Shown here: positions 22,936-32,659 of the stretch, in pieces | How the letters are laid out: each line of letters starts with the position of its first letter | Position numbering within the stretch: position 1 is the first letter of the stretch | DNA from: CAVSIS01 sp963814875 | GTDB taxonomy: Bacteria > Acidobacteriota > Thermoanaerobaculia > Thermoanaerobaculales > Sulfomarinibacteraceae | Reading direction: 5' to 3' | Length of the DNA stretch: 64,000 nt | Assembly (NCBI GenBank): GCA_963814875.1 | Contig: CAWFFJ010000015.1 | Coordinates: 62,001 to 126,000 of the forward strand | Position numbers and translations under genes: made by a program | The notes under the pieces: generated by a model | What the model was told of the DNA's origin: nothing | Database searches by the model: none | Seen by the model: the letters and a program-made list of their open reading frames with translations, nothing else

Positions 22936-25170
22936 ATGACGACATCGAAGATCATCTGGACAAAGGTCGATGAGGCCCCTGCTCTGGCAAGCTATGCTCT
23001 GCTTCCGGTCGTGCACGCCTACACCGGCGGGTGCGGAATCGAGGTCGAGACCCGAGACATCTCGCTCGCCGGCAGGATCATCGCCAACTTCCCCGACCGG
23101 CTGAGCGAGGACCAGAAGGTCCCCGACGAGCTCGGCTGGCTCGGGGAGCTCACCAAGAGCCCAGAGGCCAACATCATCAAGCTGCCCAACATCTCGGCCT
23201 CGATTCCGCAGCTCGTGGCTGCGATCAAGGAGCTGCAGTCCAAGGGCTACGACATCCCCGACTACCCCGAGGAGCCCACGAACGACGCCGAGAAGGCGCT
23301 CCAGAAGCGCTTCGCAGTGTGTCTCGGCTCCGCCGTCAACCCGGTCCTGCGCGAGGGCAACGCCGATCGGCGGCCGGCGGCGGCGGTCAAGCGGTTCGCC
23401 CAGAAGAGCCCACACAGGATGATGAAGCCGTGGCCCGAGTCGGGCTCCAAGTCGCGGGTCGCGCACATGGACCACGGCGACTTCTACGGCACCGAGACAT
23501 CGACCACGCTCGATGCGCCGACCGAGGTCCGGATCGAGTTCGTAGGCGCCGACGGCGCGACCACTGTGCTCAAGGACCGTTTGGCTCTCCTCGCGGGTGA
23601 GGTGATCGACACCGCCGTCATGCACGTCGCCGAGCTGCGCCAGTTCTACGCCGAGCAGATCGAGGCCGCGAAGAAGGACGGCGTCCTGCTGTCCTTGCAC
23701 CTCAAGGCGACCATGATGAAGATCTCCGACCCCATCATGTTCGGCCACTGCGTGTCGGTCTACTACCAGGCGGCGCTCTCCAAGCACGCCGCGACGCTCA
23801 AGGAGATCGGGGCCAACGTCAACAACGGCCTCGCCGACGTGCTCGCCAAGCTCGAGCGGCTACCGGCCGCGAAGAGGGCCGAGATCGAGGCCGACATCGC
23901 CGCGGTCTACGAGACCCGGCCCGCCCTCGCCATGGTCGACTCTCGAAAGGGCATCACCAATCTGCACGTGCCCAACAACATCATCGTCGACGCCTCGATG
24001 CCGAACGTGGTCCGTGACGGCGGCAGGATGTGGAACGCCGACGACCAGCTCCAAGACTGCATCGCCATGGTGCCGGACCGCTGCTACGCCACCATCTACG
24101 GGGAGATCCTCGAGGACGCCAAGCGCCACGGTCAGTTCGACCCGGCGACCATGGGCGACGTCTCCAATGTCGGCCTGATGGCCCAGAAGGCGGAGGAGTA
24201 CGGCTCCCATGACAAGACCTTCGAGGCGCCGGGGGCGGGCACCATCCGGGTCGTCGACGCGGCGGGCACGACCCTGCTCCAGCAGGCGGTCGAGGCCGGC
24301 GACATCTTCCGGATGTGCCAGGCGAAGGACGCCCCGATCCGCAACTGGGTCGGGCTCGCCGTGTCGAGGGCCCGGGCGACCGGATCGCCGGCAATCTTCT
24401 GGCTGGATGAGCGCCGGGGACACGATGCCGAGATCATCAAGAAGGTGAAGCAGTACCTGCCGGACCACGACACCAACGGTCTCGACATCCGGATCATGAG
24501 GCCGGTCGACGCCATGAAGTTCTCGCTCGAGAGGATCCGACGCGGCGAGGACACGATCTCGGTCACCGGCAACGTCCTGCGTGACTACCTCACGGACCTG
24601 TTCCCGATCCTCGAGCTCGGCACCAGCGCCCGGATGCTGTCGATCGTGCCGCTCATGAGCGGCGGCGGGCTGTTCGAGACCGGTGCCGGCGGCTCGGCTC
24701 CGAAGCACGTCCAGCAGTTCCTGAAGGAAGGGCACCTGCGGTGGGACTCCCTGGGCGAGTACTGCGCGCTGGTTCCTTCCCTCGAGCTGATCGCCGAGAA
24801 GACCGGCAGCCCCAAGGCGAAAATCCTTGCCGAAACCCTCGACGAGGCGATTGCCAGGTACCTGGAGAACGGCCGCCTACCGTCGCGTAAGGTGCACGAG
24901 ATCGACAACCGGGGCGGCACCTTCTATTTGGCCCTGTACTGGGCCCAGACGCTGGCCGCGCAGGATCGCGACCCCGAGCTCAAGGCCCGATTCGCGCCGG
25001 TCGCCCGTAAGCTCGCCGACAATGAGGCGAAGATCGCGGCAGAGATGCTGGCGGCCCAGGGCAGGCCTGTCAATCTCGGCGGCTACTACCTCGGCGACGA
25101 CGCGATGACCGAAGCGCAGATGCGCCCCAGCCCGACGTTCAACACCATCATCGACGGCATGGAGCCGTAG
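22936..25170 (+). CDS. icd: NADP-dependent isocitrate dehydrogenase, monomeric type
   Basis: TCA-cycle enzyme converting isocitrate to 2-oxoglutarate with NADPH production; cytosolic. The 744-residue length and start (KIIWTKVDEAPALASYALLP) identify the monomeric (IDH-II) class, not the 420-residue dimeric class. Conserved blocks include KLPNISASIPQL, GSAVNPVLREGNADRR, MDHGDFYGTE, LHLKATMMKISDPIMFGH and NRGGTFYLALYWAQ. Complete, with GAGGA before the ATG, its own probable promoter and a terminator, so transcribed alone. Confidence 0.97.
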   Translation: MTTSKIIWTKVDEAPALASYALLPVVHAYTGGCGIEVETRDISLAGRIIANFPDRLSEDQKVPDELGWLGELTKSPEANIIKLPNISASIPQLVAAIKELQSKGYDIPDYPEEPTNDAEKALQKRFAVCLGSAVNPVLREGNADRRPAAAVKRFAQKSPHRMMKPWPESGSKSRVAHMDHGDFYGTETSTTLDAPTEVRIEFVGADGATTVLKDRLALLAGEVIDTAVMHVAELRQFYAEQIEAAKKDGVLLSLHLKATMMKISDPIMFGHCVSVYYQAALSKHAATLKEIGANVNNGLADVLAKLERLPAAKRAEIEADIAAVYETRPALAMVDSRKGITNLHVPNNIIVDASMPNVVRDGGRMWNADDQLQDCIAMVPDRCYATIYGEILEDAKRHGQFDPATMGDVSNVGLMAQKAEEYGSHDKTFEAPGAGTIRVVDAAGTTLLQQAVEAGDIFRMCQAKDAPIRNWVGLAVSRARATGSPAIFWLDERRGHDAEIIKKVKQYLPDHDTNGLDIRIMRPVDAMKFSLERIRRGEDTISVTGNVLRDYLTDLFPILELGTSARMLSIVPLMSGGGLFETGAGGSAPKHVQQFLKEGHLRWDSLGEYCALVPSLELIAEKTGSPKAKILAETLDEAIARYLENGRLPSRKVHEIDNRGGTFYLALYWAQTLAAQDRDPELKARFAPVARKLADNEAKIAAEMLAAQGRPVNLGGYYLGDDAMTEAQMRPSPTFNTIIDGMEP

Positions 25171-25232
25171 AACCGTACGAGCCCGCGTTCGCTGCCGGCT
25201 CCCGCGCCCGGCGCCGGAGCCTGCACTCAGCA

Positions 25233-25269
25233 GACCGCCCACCCTCGGGGAGGGCGGTCCTTCTTTTCT
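25233..25269 (+). terminator. Rho-independent terminator after icd
   Basis: Arms GACCGCCC (25233-25240) and GGGCGGTC (25252-25259), followed by CTTCTTTTCT. Confidence 0.85.
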
Positions 25270-25462
25270 CACCCGCCGATCGACTTTGAGCTGTAGTACC
25301 TTCTGCACGGCGAGGAGACGGTCGCCGCAGAGCTGGCGAGGCGGCGCGCCATGACTGCCACACTGGTGGCGGGCGAAGACGGCAAGCTCCCTGTCCGCTG
25401 AGCCCTGCGGCCCGCCCTGCCGTCTTTGTCGGTGTGCGCTGCGTCGCGGTGGTCGGCAGCCG

Positions 25463-27415
25463 TCACGGCGGCGGCGGCAGGGGACCCGGCCGGAGCTCCT
25501 TCCACACCACCGGCGCCGGCGAGCGGAAGAAGCGGCTGCCGGGTCCGGCGATGGTCATGCGCACCGCCGGGTCCGGCACCGGACGGGTCCACAGGCGCAG
25601 GTAGCGCTCCATGACCGGTCCGGGGAAGAAGTTGATCAGGATGCCGTTGCGCGCCGTGTCGGGGATCATGCGGTACCTGGTCACGCGGCCCGAGGCATGG
25701 TGCAGCACGATGACGACGAGCGGGATCCGGAACAGTGATCCCTCGAGACGCCCGGACCACGTCAGACGGAGGTCGATCTCCGCGAACAGCAGGTTCGGGG
25801 AGCTCGGCACCGCCACCGGCGTGTCGAGCGGCAGCAGGCCGCGCGCCACCTCGACGTACTCGACAGGCAGCGGCCGCGGCCGACGCTCGAGCAGCGCCAG
25901 CAGCGGGTCCTCGGTGGCTGTGCGCACCCGATAGTTGCGGTAGATCGTCCGCCAGGTGGCCGGCGCGTCCCACATTTGATGGCGCTTGCCGACGCTCTGG
26001 TACTCGTCGAGGATGAAGCGCGGTCCATTCCCGGCGTAGTGTCGCGCGCTCCAGCGGTCGAGGTCGGCGGTGTAGGTGGAGTACAGCTGCAGCGTCGGGG
26101 TGGGATCCCAGCGTAGGTCATTGGCGGGAGCGTAGAGACACTCCCAGGGAAGCGTCCCGATCGGCCCCGGCTCGGATCCCATGATTTCCCGCCACGACGG
26201 CGGCAGGGTGAGCTCTGCAAGTTGCTGGGCGCTGACCTCTGCCAGCCGCCGGCGGGTCTCGGGCAGCTCGAGCAGCGCCTGCAGGCGGGCCATGCCCCCG
26301 ACGCCGGACAGCTGTCGGCCCATCGCCAGCAGTTGGCCGAGCGGCGGCCTCCCGGCCACCACCGTCGCGCACGCGACCACCGTCAGCAGGCTCGCCGCGA
26401 CCGCCACGCGCCGCCGGGGCCGTGCTGCGGTCGCGAGCGCCAGCGCCCCTGCGGCGAAGAGGAACCCGAACAGCTGCAGCTCATGCCCATCCTGGCGGAC
26501 GTAGCCGAGCCGGAACTGCAGCAGCACCAGAGGTGCCAGCAGCAGCGACCAGCGCCACATGCCGCGGCGATCCCGGGTCGCCAGCCCGGCGACGGCCCAC
26601 GCGCCCACCGCGACCAGGCCGAGGGCGACGTCGCGTCCGCGGCCGATGATGCTGAGGGCCGCACTGTAGCCCGAGACTATCTGCGCCGACCGCTGGAGCC
26701 AGTCGACCGTCACCCGCAGTGACCCGAAGCACAGCCCGGCCGCGGCCGCGAACACTGCAACGCCCAGTACGGCAGCACTCCATCGCGGCGATCTGCCGAG
26801 CAGCAGTCGCTCCCCGACCATGACCAGCAGCACCGCGAGTATCACCGCGACGCCGAGCGAGAGCTTGACCAGAACCAACAGCGCCGCCAGCACCGCTGCC
26901 ACGTCGAGCAACCACCGCAGTGAGGTCTCCATGGCCAGCCAGCCGAGCCACGCCACCGTCAACAGCCAGAGCCCCTCGACGGACAGGCCGAGAGCCGGCG
27001 CGAGGGCGAGCAGCAGCATACCCGACGCCACTGGGAAGGGGCTCGGCGCACGCCGCAGCCACACAACCATCCCAGCCAACAGGAGTGTGTGCAACACCAC
27101 CGCAAACAGGTTCGCCACCAGCAGGTTCGAACCGATGTCCAGAGGAGCGAGCAGGTACCCCAACGGACCGTAGGTGAACACCAGGTCGCGGCCGAACACG
27201 AGCCCCTCGCCCGCCGCCGCGTTCACCGCCCAGTGCCAGGAGGGGTCGAGGCCACGCGGGCCGATCGCGTGGTAGGTGCCGGGGAACGCCGCCAGGCCGT
27301 ACCAGGCCAAGCAACCGGCCGCAACAAGGAGCTGCCAGCGCGGGCGAGTCATCGTTGCAGCCGCATTCGGGCCGGCGGAGATCCTACTCTCCCCTGGTGC
27401 CTCCGGTGGATTCAT
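25463..27415 (-). CDS. Polytopic membrane protein, glycosyltransferase-like
   Basis: 650 residues. Roughly ten hydrophobic helices lie within the first 370 (for example LLVAAGCLAWYGLAAFPG, SNLLVANLFAVVLHTLLLAG, AVILAVLLVMVGERLLLG), and a large soluble C-terminal domain (about 400-650) has aromatic-rich segments (LYSTYTADLDRWSARHYAG). Loop motifs such as LVFTYGPLGYLL after the first helices resemble GT-C glycosyltransferases and uncharacterised bacterial membrane proteins of that size, but no catalytic signature is certain. The ATG at 27415 lacks a clear ribosome site; an ATG at 27352 (MTRPRWQLLV) is an alternative start. Divergent from a second protein of similar design. Confidence 0.75.
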   Translation of the reverse strand: MNPPEAPGESRISAGPNAAATMTRPRWQLLVAAGCLAWYGLAAFPGTYHAIGPRGLDPSWHWAVNAAAGEGLVFGRDLVFTYGPLGYLLAPLDIGSNLLVANLFAVVLHTLLLAGMVVWLRRAPSPFPVASGMLLLALAPALGLSVEGLWLLTVAWLGWLAMETSLRWLLDVAAVLAALLVLVKLSLGVAVILAVLLVMVGERLLLGRSPRWSAAVLGVAVFAAAAGLCFGSLRVTVDWLQRSAQIVSGYSAALSIIGRGRDVALGLVAVGAWAVAGLATRDRRGMWRWSLLLAPLVLLQFRLGYVRQDGHELQLFGFLFAAGALALATAARPRRRVAVAASLLTVVACATVVAGRPPLGQLLAMGRQLSGVGGMARLQALLELPETRRRLAEVSAQQLAELTLPPSWREIMGSEPGPIGTLPWECLYAPANDLRWDPTPTLQLYSTYTADLDRWSARHYAGNGPRFILDEYQSVGKRHQMWDAPATWRTIYRNYRVRTATEDPLLALLERRPRPLPVEYVEVARGLLPLDTPVAVPSSPNLLFAEIDLRLTWSGRLEGSLFRIPLVVIVLHHASGRVTRYRMIPDTARNGILINFFPGPVMERYLRLWTRPVPDPAVRMTIAGPGSRFFRSPAPVVWKELRPGPLPPPP

Positions 27416-27711
27416 GGTGACGTGTGCTGCCCTGCTCGGGCGCGCCTCGTCGCAACCCGGGGGCGGGGCGCCTCCGGCGGGGCGTCGCGCCCCTTCCGGT
27501 GCTGGGCTGACGTTCTCCCGCCGCTGATCGCCGGCACTCCCGAACCATGGTGCTCGAGCTCGCCATCGACGGGCACGGCGTCGCAGTCCGGATCAGGGAT
27601 CGGCACGTCCTCTCTCGTATCCGCAGCTTACCACGCTGCGGGGAGACTCCTGGGGGGTCCGGCGTGGACAACCCGTCTGCCTTCGGGACGCGGCGCGTCG
27701 GTCGGGTTAGG

Positions 27712-29316
27712 ATGGTGCCCGACACGAACGAGGGCCATGATGACACCCCGCCCCTCCCGCGCCCGGTGATCCTCGCCCTGATCGGCGTGCTGGCCGTGGT
27801 GGCCGCCGCGTACTCGGTTGGAATCGACAACGGGTTTGCGGGTGACGACCTGAACTGGCTGTTCGCCGCCGCCAAGACGCTGCCCCACCCGCTCTACCTG
27901 CTCACGGCCCAAACCTATTTCTTCCGACCTATGGAGCAGCTGTTCTTCGTCCTCTGCCTGCTGGTCGGGGGAACCTGGTACCCGGTCTACCTCGCCGCCG
28001 CCGTGCTCCTGCACCTCGTCGCGACGGCCCTCGTCGCCGAGCTGGCATGGAGCCTGTCGCGTTCGCCGGGCGCTGCACTCGCAGCCGCGGCGTGGTGGGG
28101 CCTGCTCCGCTACCACGCCGAGGTCGTGCTCCGGCCATACGGCATCGCGGACGCCATTGCGCTCGCGTTCGGTCTGCTCGCCTTCGCCCTCCTTCGCCGC
28201 GGCCGGAAGGCCGTGGCTCTGGTGGCTTTCGCCGTTACGGTCGGCGGTAAGGAGAACGCGGTCGTGCTGCCGATCGTGTTCGCGATCTGGGCCGTGATGC
28301 TTCCCGGCGGAGAACGCCGCCGATGGCTGCTCGGTCTGCTGCCGATGGGCGCCGTCGCCGCAGCGGCCGCCGCGCGCGGCGTCCTCGTACGGTCCGGCAG
28401 CCCCTCGTATCTCCAACCCGGCCCCGGTGCGCTGTCGACCTTTTGGGAGAACATCGGCTCGTGGCTCGGACCCGACCTTCACTACCTGCGCCTCAATGTG
28501 CTCGCTTCCTCGAACCCGCTGCTGCCGCTGTGGCTCGCGTGCGTGGTGTCCGTGGTCACGGCAGTCGTGGTGCTGCGTTCCTCCCAGCGAGTCCGGTTCG
28601 CGGCCGGCTGGACCGCCCTGACCATGCTCCCCACGGTGTTCATCCCCATCCAGGCCGCCCGCTATCACTACGCCCCGGCGGTGGGTGCCGCCCTGATGCT
28701 GGCTCTGATTCTCGTGGACGCCCGGCAGCGGTCGTCGCGGCTGCGAACGGTTTGCGCGGGGGTGGCGATCGGCTGGCTCGCGCTGTCGCTGGTTTGGAAC
28801 CTGGTCGGCACCCAGTTCGAGGACGCCGACTTCCAGATCGTCACCGACCTCCACCGGCAGGCCGCGGCGTCGTTCGCCACCGCGGTGCTGCCGGCGGTGA
28901 CTGCCGCGCCCGGGACGGTCTGTCTCTTCCTCCCGACCGACACCATGGCGATCGACAGGCTGGTCCTGGCGGCCTGGGACCGGCATCCATGGTGGGCACC
29001 AACGACACAGAAGGTGCTGTTTCGCCGCGCTGATGGCATCTTGGGTATGACCAACACGTGGGCGTTCGTGACCTGGGTTGCGATCGGCCGCACTCCGGAC
29101 CCGGTCTTCGTGGTCGCGAGACCTCCAGACATCCGGCAGGCCGCTGCGAGCAGCTGCCTCGTCGCCGTGCGTCACCGTCTTCCCGGCAACCGCTTCGAGG
29201 TGGCGCCCCCCGGGGTGGCCGACCGGGTTGCAGCGGATCCCCGCATGGACGAGGTTTGGGTATCGCTCCAGCCGGGGCGGTTCGATCCTACCGCCTCGGG
29301 CACCGACTACCCGTAG
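27712..29316 (+). CDS. Polytopic membrane protein, possible GT-C/PMT-like glycosyltransferase
   Basis: 534 residues with about ten membrane helices up to residue 350 and a C-terminal soluble part. The first loop has GFAGDDLNWLFAA, an acidic pair after the first helix, and the next loop FFRPMEQLFFVLCLLVGG; both resemble GT39-like proteins, where loop acidic residues bind the lipid-phosphate sugar donor. YHAEVVLRPYG and GGKENAVVLP follow. This is inference from pattern. The ATG at 27712 gives a normal N-terminus; longer frames upstream overlap the divergent neighbour's control region. The last ten bases overlap the convergent thioesterase gene. Confidence 0.75.
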   Translation: MVPDTNEGHDDTPPLPRPVILALIGVLAVVAAAYSVGIDNGFAGDDLNWLFAAAKTLPHPLYLLTAQTYFFRPMEQLFFVLCLLVGGTWYPVYLAAAVLLHLVATALVAELAWSLSRSPGAALAAAAWWGLLRYHAEVVLRPYGIADAIALAFGLLAFALLRRGRKAVALVAFAVTVGGKENAVVLPIVFAIWAVMLPGGERRRWLLGLLPMGAVAAAAAARGVLVRSGSPSYLQPGPGALSTFWENIGSWLGPDLHYLRLNVLASSNPLLPLWLACVVSVVTAVVVLRSSQRVRFAAGWTALTMLPTVFIPIQAARYHYAPAVGAALMLALILVDARQRSSRLRTVCAGVAIGWLALSLVWNLVGTQFEDADFQIVTDLHRQAAASFATAVLPAVTAAPGTVCLFLPTDTMAIDRLVLAAWDRHPWWAPTTQKVLFRRADGILGMTNTWAFVTWVAIGRTPDPVFVVARPPDIRQAAASSCLVAVRHRLPGNRFEVAPPGVADRVAADPRMDEVWVSLQPGRFDPTASGTDYP

Positions 29317-29711
29317 GAGCGCGTCGGCAGCACACGCGCGAAGGCCTCCGCAAGCTCACGCGGGATCCTCAGCGGCCGCCCTCCGTCCACCGAGATCAAC
29401 GCCCACAGGGTCACGGCTCGCGCGAGCACCTCCCGGTCATCCACGCGAACGATCCGGGTGCGGCGCTCGCAGGCGGCAGCGCGCCACCAGGCAACGTGGG
29501 TGATCAGTGCCACCCGCTCCCCGGCCTGCACGGGACGCAGGTAGTCGATCTCGTGCCGGCGCACCACGAAGATCGCACCGAAGCGAAGGTAGGCGGCGTG
29601 GTCCCAGCCCGCGGCAACCGAGTGCGCCATGGCCACGTCCTGCACCCAGCGCACGAAGACGACGTTGGAGACGTGGCCCTGCTCGTCGACGTCGTCGACT
29701 GACGCGAGCAC
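29307..29711 (-). CDS. 4HBT-fold acyl-CoA thioesterase
   Basis: Hotdog-fold thioesterase of the YbgC/FcbC type; cytosolic. The signature is visible as DVDEQGHVSNVVFVRWVQD, where relatives have D-x-G-H-V-N-N-x-x-Y. It is followed by VVRRHEIDYLRPVQAGE and ARAVTLWALIS. The GTG at 29711 starts inside the expected domain: in-frame residues DFRLEV just before it belong to the family. The real start may be a CTG at 29747 after GGGGAG, or a start displaced by an indel, since the HAD gene upstream ends in ATGA, giving an ATG in the wrong frame. Length 134 or about 146. Confidence 0.82.
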   Translation of the reverse strand: MLASVDDVDEQGHVSNVVFVRWVQDVAMAHSVAAGWDHAAYLRFGAIFVVRRHEIDYLRPVQAGERVALITHVAWWRAAACERRTRIVRVDDREVLARAVTLWALISVDGGRPLRIPRELAEAFARVLPTRSYG

Positions 29712-29798
29712 CTCGAGCCGGAAGTCGGGCGTCGCGGCGTCCGTCAGCTCCCCGATCCGGCCCCTCGCCGCCCGATCACGGTCGCTCCTCGTCCGTGC

Positions 29799-30464
29799 TC
29801 ATCGCAGGATGAAGTCGGCGAACTCCGCCACGGTGGCGAAACAGGCCACGCAGCTGCGCTCCATGAAGGTGCGGATCGCCGGGATGTCGTGGCTCCAGCA
29901 GGCGGCGGCGGCGTCGACCCCGGCTGCGAGGGCCATGTCGATGCCCGGCTTGAGGTCGTCGACTACCAGCACGTCACGGGGCTCGAGTCCAAGTCTGCGC
30001 AGGGTCTCGTGGACCGGATAGGGGTTGGGCTTGCGTCGCTCGGGCCCCAGCTCCCAGCCGAACACCAGGTCCGGCGCGACCGGGTGCCCATTGCTCGCGG
30101 CGGCGTAGTGGGCGCGGATCACGTGCGCCTCGGAGTGGGAAACCACCACGAGGTTCCCGCCGCGCGCCTGGTAGTCGGCCAGTGCTTCGAGGATCCCGGG
30201 GTAGAAGTCCGGCACCTCCCGACCGGTGAACTCGCGCCAGATGCGGTGCTCGACCTCGAGCTCGTCCGGCGTGAACTCGAGCTCGTCCACCAGGTAGGAC
30301 AGGATCCCGGGGTGGAAGTTCTTCTCGAACCAGGTCTCGAGATCGGCCGGCTCGCAGCCCGGACGCAGGACCTGCATTGTCCGCCGGTGGGCCGGGTGGT
30401 GGACCTGGCGCGTGCCGTCGACGGCGGTGTCGTCGTGGTCGAGGATCAGGCAGCGGTAGCGCGT
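29799..30464 (-). CDS. HAD-family hydrolase (phosphoglycolate phosphatase-like), non-AUG start
   Basis: HAD phosphatase with motif I LDHDDTAV, motif II VVVSHSE, the lysine in GPERRKPNPYP and motif IV DVLVVDDLKPG; about 220 residues with a helical cap domain. Homology starts at RYRCLILDHDDT. No ATG, GTG or TTG lies in frame between this point and the hairpin repeat upstream. The codon at the expected place is ACG (30464-30462), nine bases after GGGAGG (30479-30474), so I start there. The open frame does continue to 30632 through the hairpin repeat, but that would translate the repeat. The stop (ATGA) is coupled to the thioesterase region. Confidence 0.8.
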   Translation of the reverse strand, partial: TRYRCLILDHDDTAVDGTRQVHHPAHRRTMQVLRPGCEPADLETWFEKNFHPGILSYLVDELEFTPDELEVEHRIWREFTGREVPDFYPGILEALADYQARGGNLVVVSHSEAHVIRAHYAAASNGHPVAPDLVFGWELGPERRKPNPYPVHETLRRLGLEPRDVLVVDDLKPGIDMALAAGVDAAAACWSHDIPAIRTFMERSCVACFATVAEFADFILR

Positions 30465-30498
30465 GGGACGTGCCCTCCCGGTCAGCGATGATACCGCG

Positions 30499-30596
30499 TG
30501 CAGCGCGTGGCGCAGAGCCCCTGGAAGCGCGTCCAAGAAAGTGGAGGCACCCGGGGCTCTGCGCCACGCGCTGCATCGGATTCGCTGCGCGAATCC
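30499..30596. repeat. Two-hairpin intergenic repeat, copy A
   Basis: A large hairpin has perfect 23-bp arms at 30499-30521 and 30553-30575 (core CGCAGAGCCCC/GGGGCTCTGCG). Directly after it is a small hairpin GGATTCGC-TGC-GCGAATCC at 30578-30596. The pair lies just after the stop of the oxidoreductase gene. The same two hairpins, in reverse order, are at 41492-41589. Confidence 0.85.
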
Positions 30597-30598
30597 TG

Positions 30599-31672
30599 CT
30601 AGGGCTTCGCCCTCAGGTACTGCTTCGGCCACGGAGCGACGTCGTCGTGGCCGAGCTCGTGGGCGGCGCGCAGCGGCCAGCTGGGCTCGCGCAGGAGCTG
30701 GCGGGCGAGCAGGACCAGGTCGGCACGTCCGTCATGCACGATCGCGTTCGCCTGACGGGGCTCCGTGATCAGGCCGACCGCGCCGGTCGCGATCTCCGCC
30801 TCGCGGCGGATGCGCTCCGCGAAGGGAACCTGGTAGCCGGGCTCGACGGGGATCCGGACACCGGGCACCAGCCCTCCCGACGAGCAGTCGATGAGGTCGA
30901 CCCCGAGCGGGCCGAGGCGTCGCGCGAGCTCCACGGACTGCTCGGGGTCCCAGCCGCCCTCGGCCCAGTCGGTGGCCGAGATGCGGACCAGCAAGGGAAG
31001 CTCCGCCGGCCACACACCTCGCACCCCCTCGACCACCTCGAGCACCAGCCGGCAGCGTCCCTCGAGGTCGCCGCCGTAGGCGTCGTCGCGCCGGTTGGCG
31101 AGCGGCGACAGGAACTGGTGCAGCAGGTAGCCGTGGGCAGCGTGAATCTCGACCACCTGGAAGCCCGCGACCAGCGCACGCCGGGCCGCGGCGACGAAGG
31201 CCGCAACCACCTCGTGGAGGCCGGCCGCGTCGAGCGGCTCCGGGACCGGCGAACCGGGGGCGAACGGAACCGGGCTCGGGCCCACCACCGTCCAGCCGCC
31301 GCCGACGGCGTCGACCGGTCCACCACCCTCCCGCGGCGGCGCCGTGGAGGCCTTGCGACCGGCGTGCGCGAGCTGGATTCCGGGCACCGCTCCCTGGGCG
31401 CTGATGAACGCCGTCACACGCCGGAGGGCTTCGACGTGCCGGTCGTCCCATATCCCGAGGTCCGCCGGGCTGATCCTGCCCCTGGGCTCGACCGCCGCGG
31501 CCTCGGTCATCACCAGGGCGGCCCCTCCGGCGGCGCGCGCGCCGAGGTGGACGAGGTGCCAGTCGTCGGCGAGACCGTCGACGGACGAGTACTGGCACAT
31601 CGACGACACCGCGATCCGGTTGCGCAGGGTCACGGAGCGCAGCTCCAGGGGGGAGAACAGGTGCGTGGCCAT
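30599..31672 (-). CDS. NADH:flavin oxidoreductase, Old Yellow Enzyme family (YqjM-like)
   Basis: FMN-dependent ene-reductase of 357 residues; cytosolic. The N-terminus LFSPLELRSVTLRNRIAVSS has the family's opening, followed by MCQYSS with the cysteine typical of YqjM-type enzymes. GIQLAHAGRKAS, the substrate-binding IHAAHGYLLHQFLSPLANRR and the FMN-phosphate region are all present. Natural substrate unknown; relatives reduce activated alkenes. ATG at 31672. Confidence 0.94.
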   Translation of the reverse strand: MATHLFSPLELRSVTLRNRIAVSSMCQYSSVDGLADDWHLVHLGARAAGGAALVMTEAAAVEPRGRISPADLGIWDDRHVEALRRVTAFISAQGAVPGIQLAHAGRKASTAPPREGGGPVDAVGGGWTVVGPSPVPFAPGSPVPEPLDAAGLHEVVAAFVAAARRALVAGFQVVEIHAAHGYLLHQFLSPLANRRDDAYGGDLEGRCRLVLEVVEGVRGVWPAELPLLVRISATDWAEGGWDPEQSVELARRLGPLGVDLIDCSSGGLVPGVRIPVEPGYQVPFAERIRREAEIATGAVGLITEPRQANAIVHDGRADLVLLARQLLREPSWPLRAAHELGHDDVAPWPKQYLRAKP

Positions 31673-31895
31673 CGTCGACCTCCGGTGCGCAGGGGCGCAG
31701 ATCCTCGTGTCGCTCCCACCCGGCTCACTCGGGAGGTTCGGACCGCGCCGAGGGCCGACGCCTCGTCATGCCGGTGGGACCGAACCGATGATGACACAGC
31801 GAGCGCCGGGGCGACCGGTGCGCCATAGGAGCGTGTAGCGCAAAGAATGCCTCGAAACCCCCACTCGACGTCCCGGGCCTGTGCCCTAGAGCTTG

Positions 31896-32450
31896 CTAGG
31901 AACCCCGGAACCAGCCGGGCTCGGCGCCCTCGCAGCGGGCCTCGCGCTGTACTCGGGCTAGGGCCGCGCGGACCGTCACGAGCTCGTGGTCGAGGCTCCG
32001 GATGCGATCCCGGAGACCGTCTTCTCGGGCCAGCGTCCGCGTCGTCGGCCGGGCATCCCGAACCCGGCTGAGCTCGGCCTCGAGTGCCGCGCGCTTCGCC
32101 TCGAGCCGAGTGACGACCCTACGCCGACGCTCGACCGCGGCCTGCCAGCGACGCTTCAACCGCGGATCGACCGGAGTCGGCCAGTTGAACTCCTGCGGCC
32201 CCCCCGCGGGTCCGGCCGCACGGGTCAGAGTCCCGTCGACCGCGACCGTCCGGAGCGTCCCGTTGGTGATCGTGATCCTGCCGCGGCCATCGCGCACCGT
32301 CGTGGCCTCGAGGCGGCGACCGGCAGCGTAGTCCGCGAGCGTCCGCGGGCGAGGTGTCGGGGTTGCAGGCGGGGGGTCAGCCCTCGAAACTGCGGGCACC
32401 AGGAGCGCACACAGCAGTACGGAGCTTTGGACGAGAGAATTGGCGTGCAT
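31896..32450 (-). CDS. Small exported protein with coiled coil, unknown function
   Basis: 184 residues: signal peptide (about 1-24, cleavage after SRA), a short beta segment (DGRGRITITNGTLRTVAVDG) and a long basic/acidic coiled coil (about 100-170, RRRRVVTRLEAKRAALEAEL). Not recognised. It is the gene beyond the electron-transfer cluster on the same strand, but a hairpin separates them, so it is probably not part of that operon. Confidence 0.7.
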   Translation of the reverse strand: MHANSLVQSSVLLCALLVPAVSRADPPPATPTPRPRTLADYAAGRRLEATTVRDGRGRITITNGTLRTVAVDGTLTRAAGPAGGPQEFNWPTPVDPRLKRRWQAAVERRRRVVTRLEAKRAALEAELSRVRDARPTTRTLAREDGLRDRIRSLDHELVTVRAALARVQREARCEGAEPGWFRGS

Positions 32451-32599
32451 GAGCCCTCCCTGTGAGGCTCACGCAGCGTGGACGGTGCGCGACGGGGAGA
32501 TCCAGGGCTCTCGCGGGCCGCGCAGCACCAGCCTATCACGACACAGCCCGCACGATGCACCAGGCTTGTGCTCCGCGGTACTCCAGCCGAGCCGTCCGA

Positions 32600-32635
32600 C
32601 TGAGAGAGATGCGGCGGGACCCGGGGGTCCCGCCG
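32600..32635 (-). terminator. Terminator-like hairpin after the beta-barrel gene
   Basis: Arms CGGCGGGACC and GGTCCCGCCG (32612-32621 and 32626-32635) with a four-base loop, followed on the minus strand by CATCTCTCTC. It lies 25 bases beyond the stop of the MtrB/PioB-like gene. Confidence 0.55.
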
Positions 32636-32659
32636 AGGGATCTCAGAGCGTCGGCTGCG

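Noticed and set aside
30465..30632. N-terminal extension of the HAD hydrolase
   Set aside because: It would translate the two-hairpin repeat; family homology starts after it.
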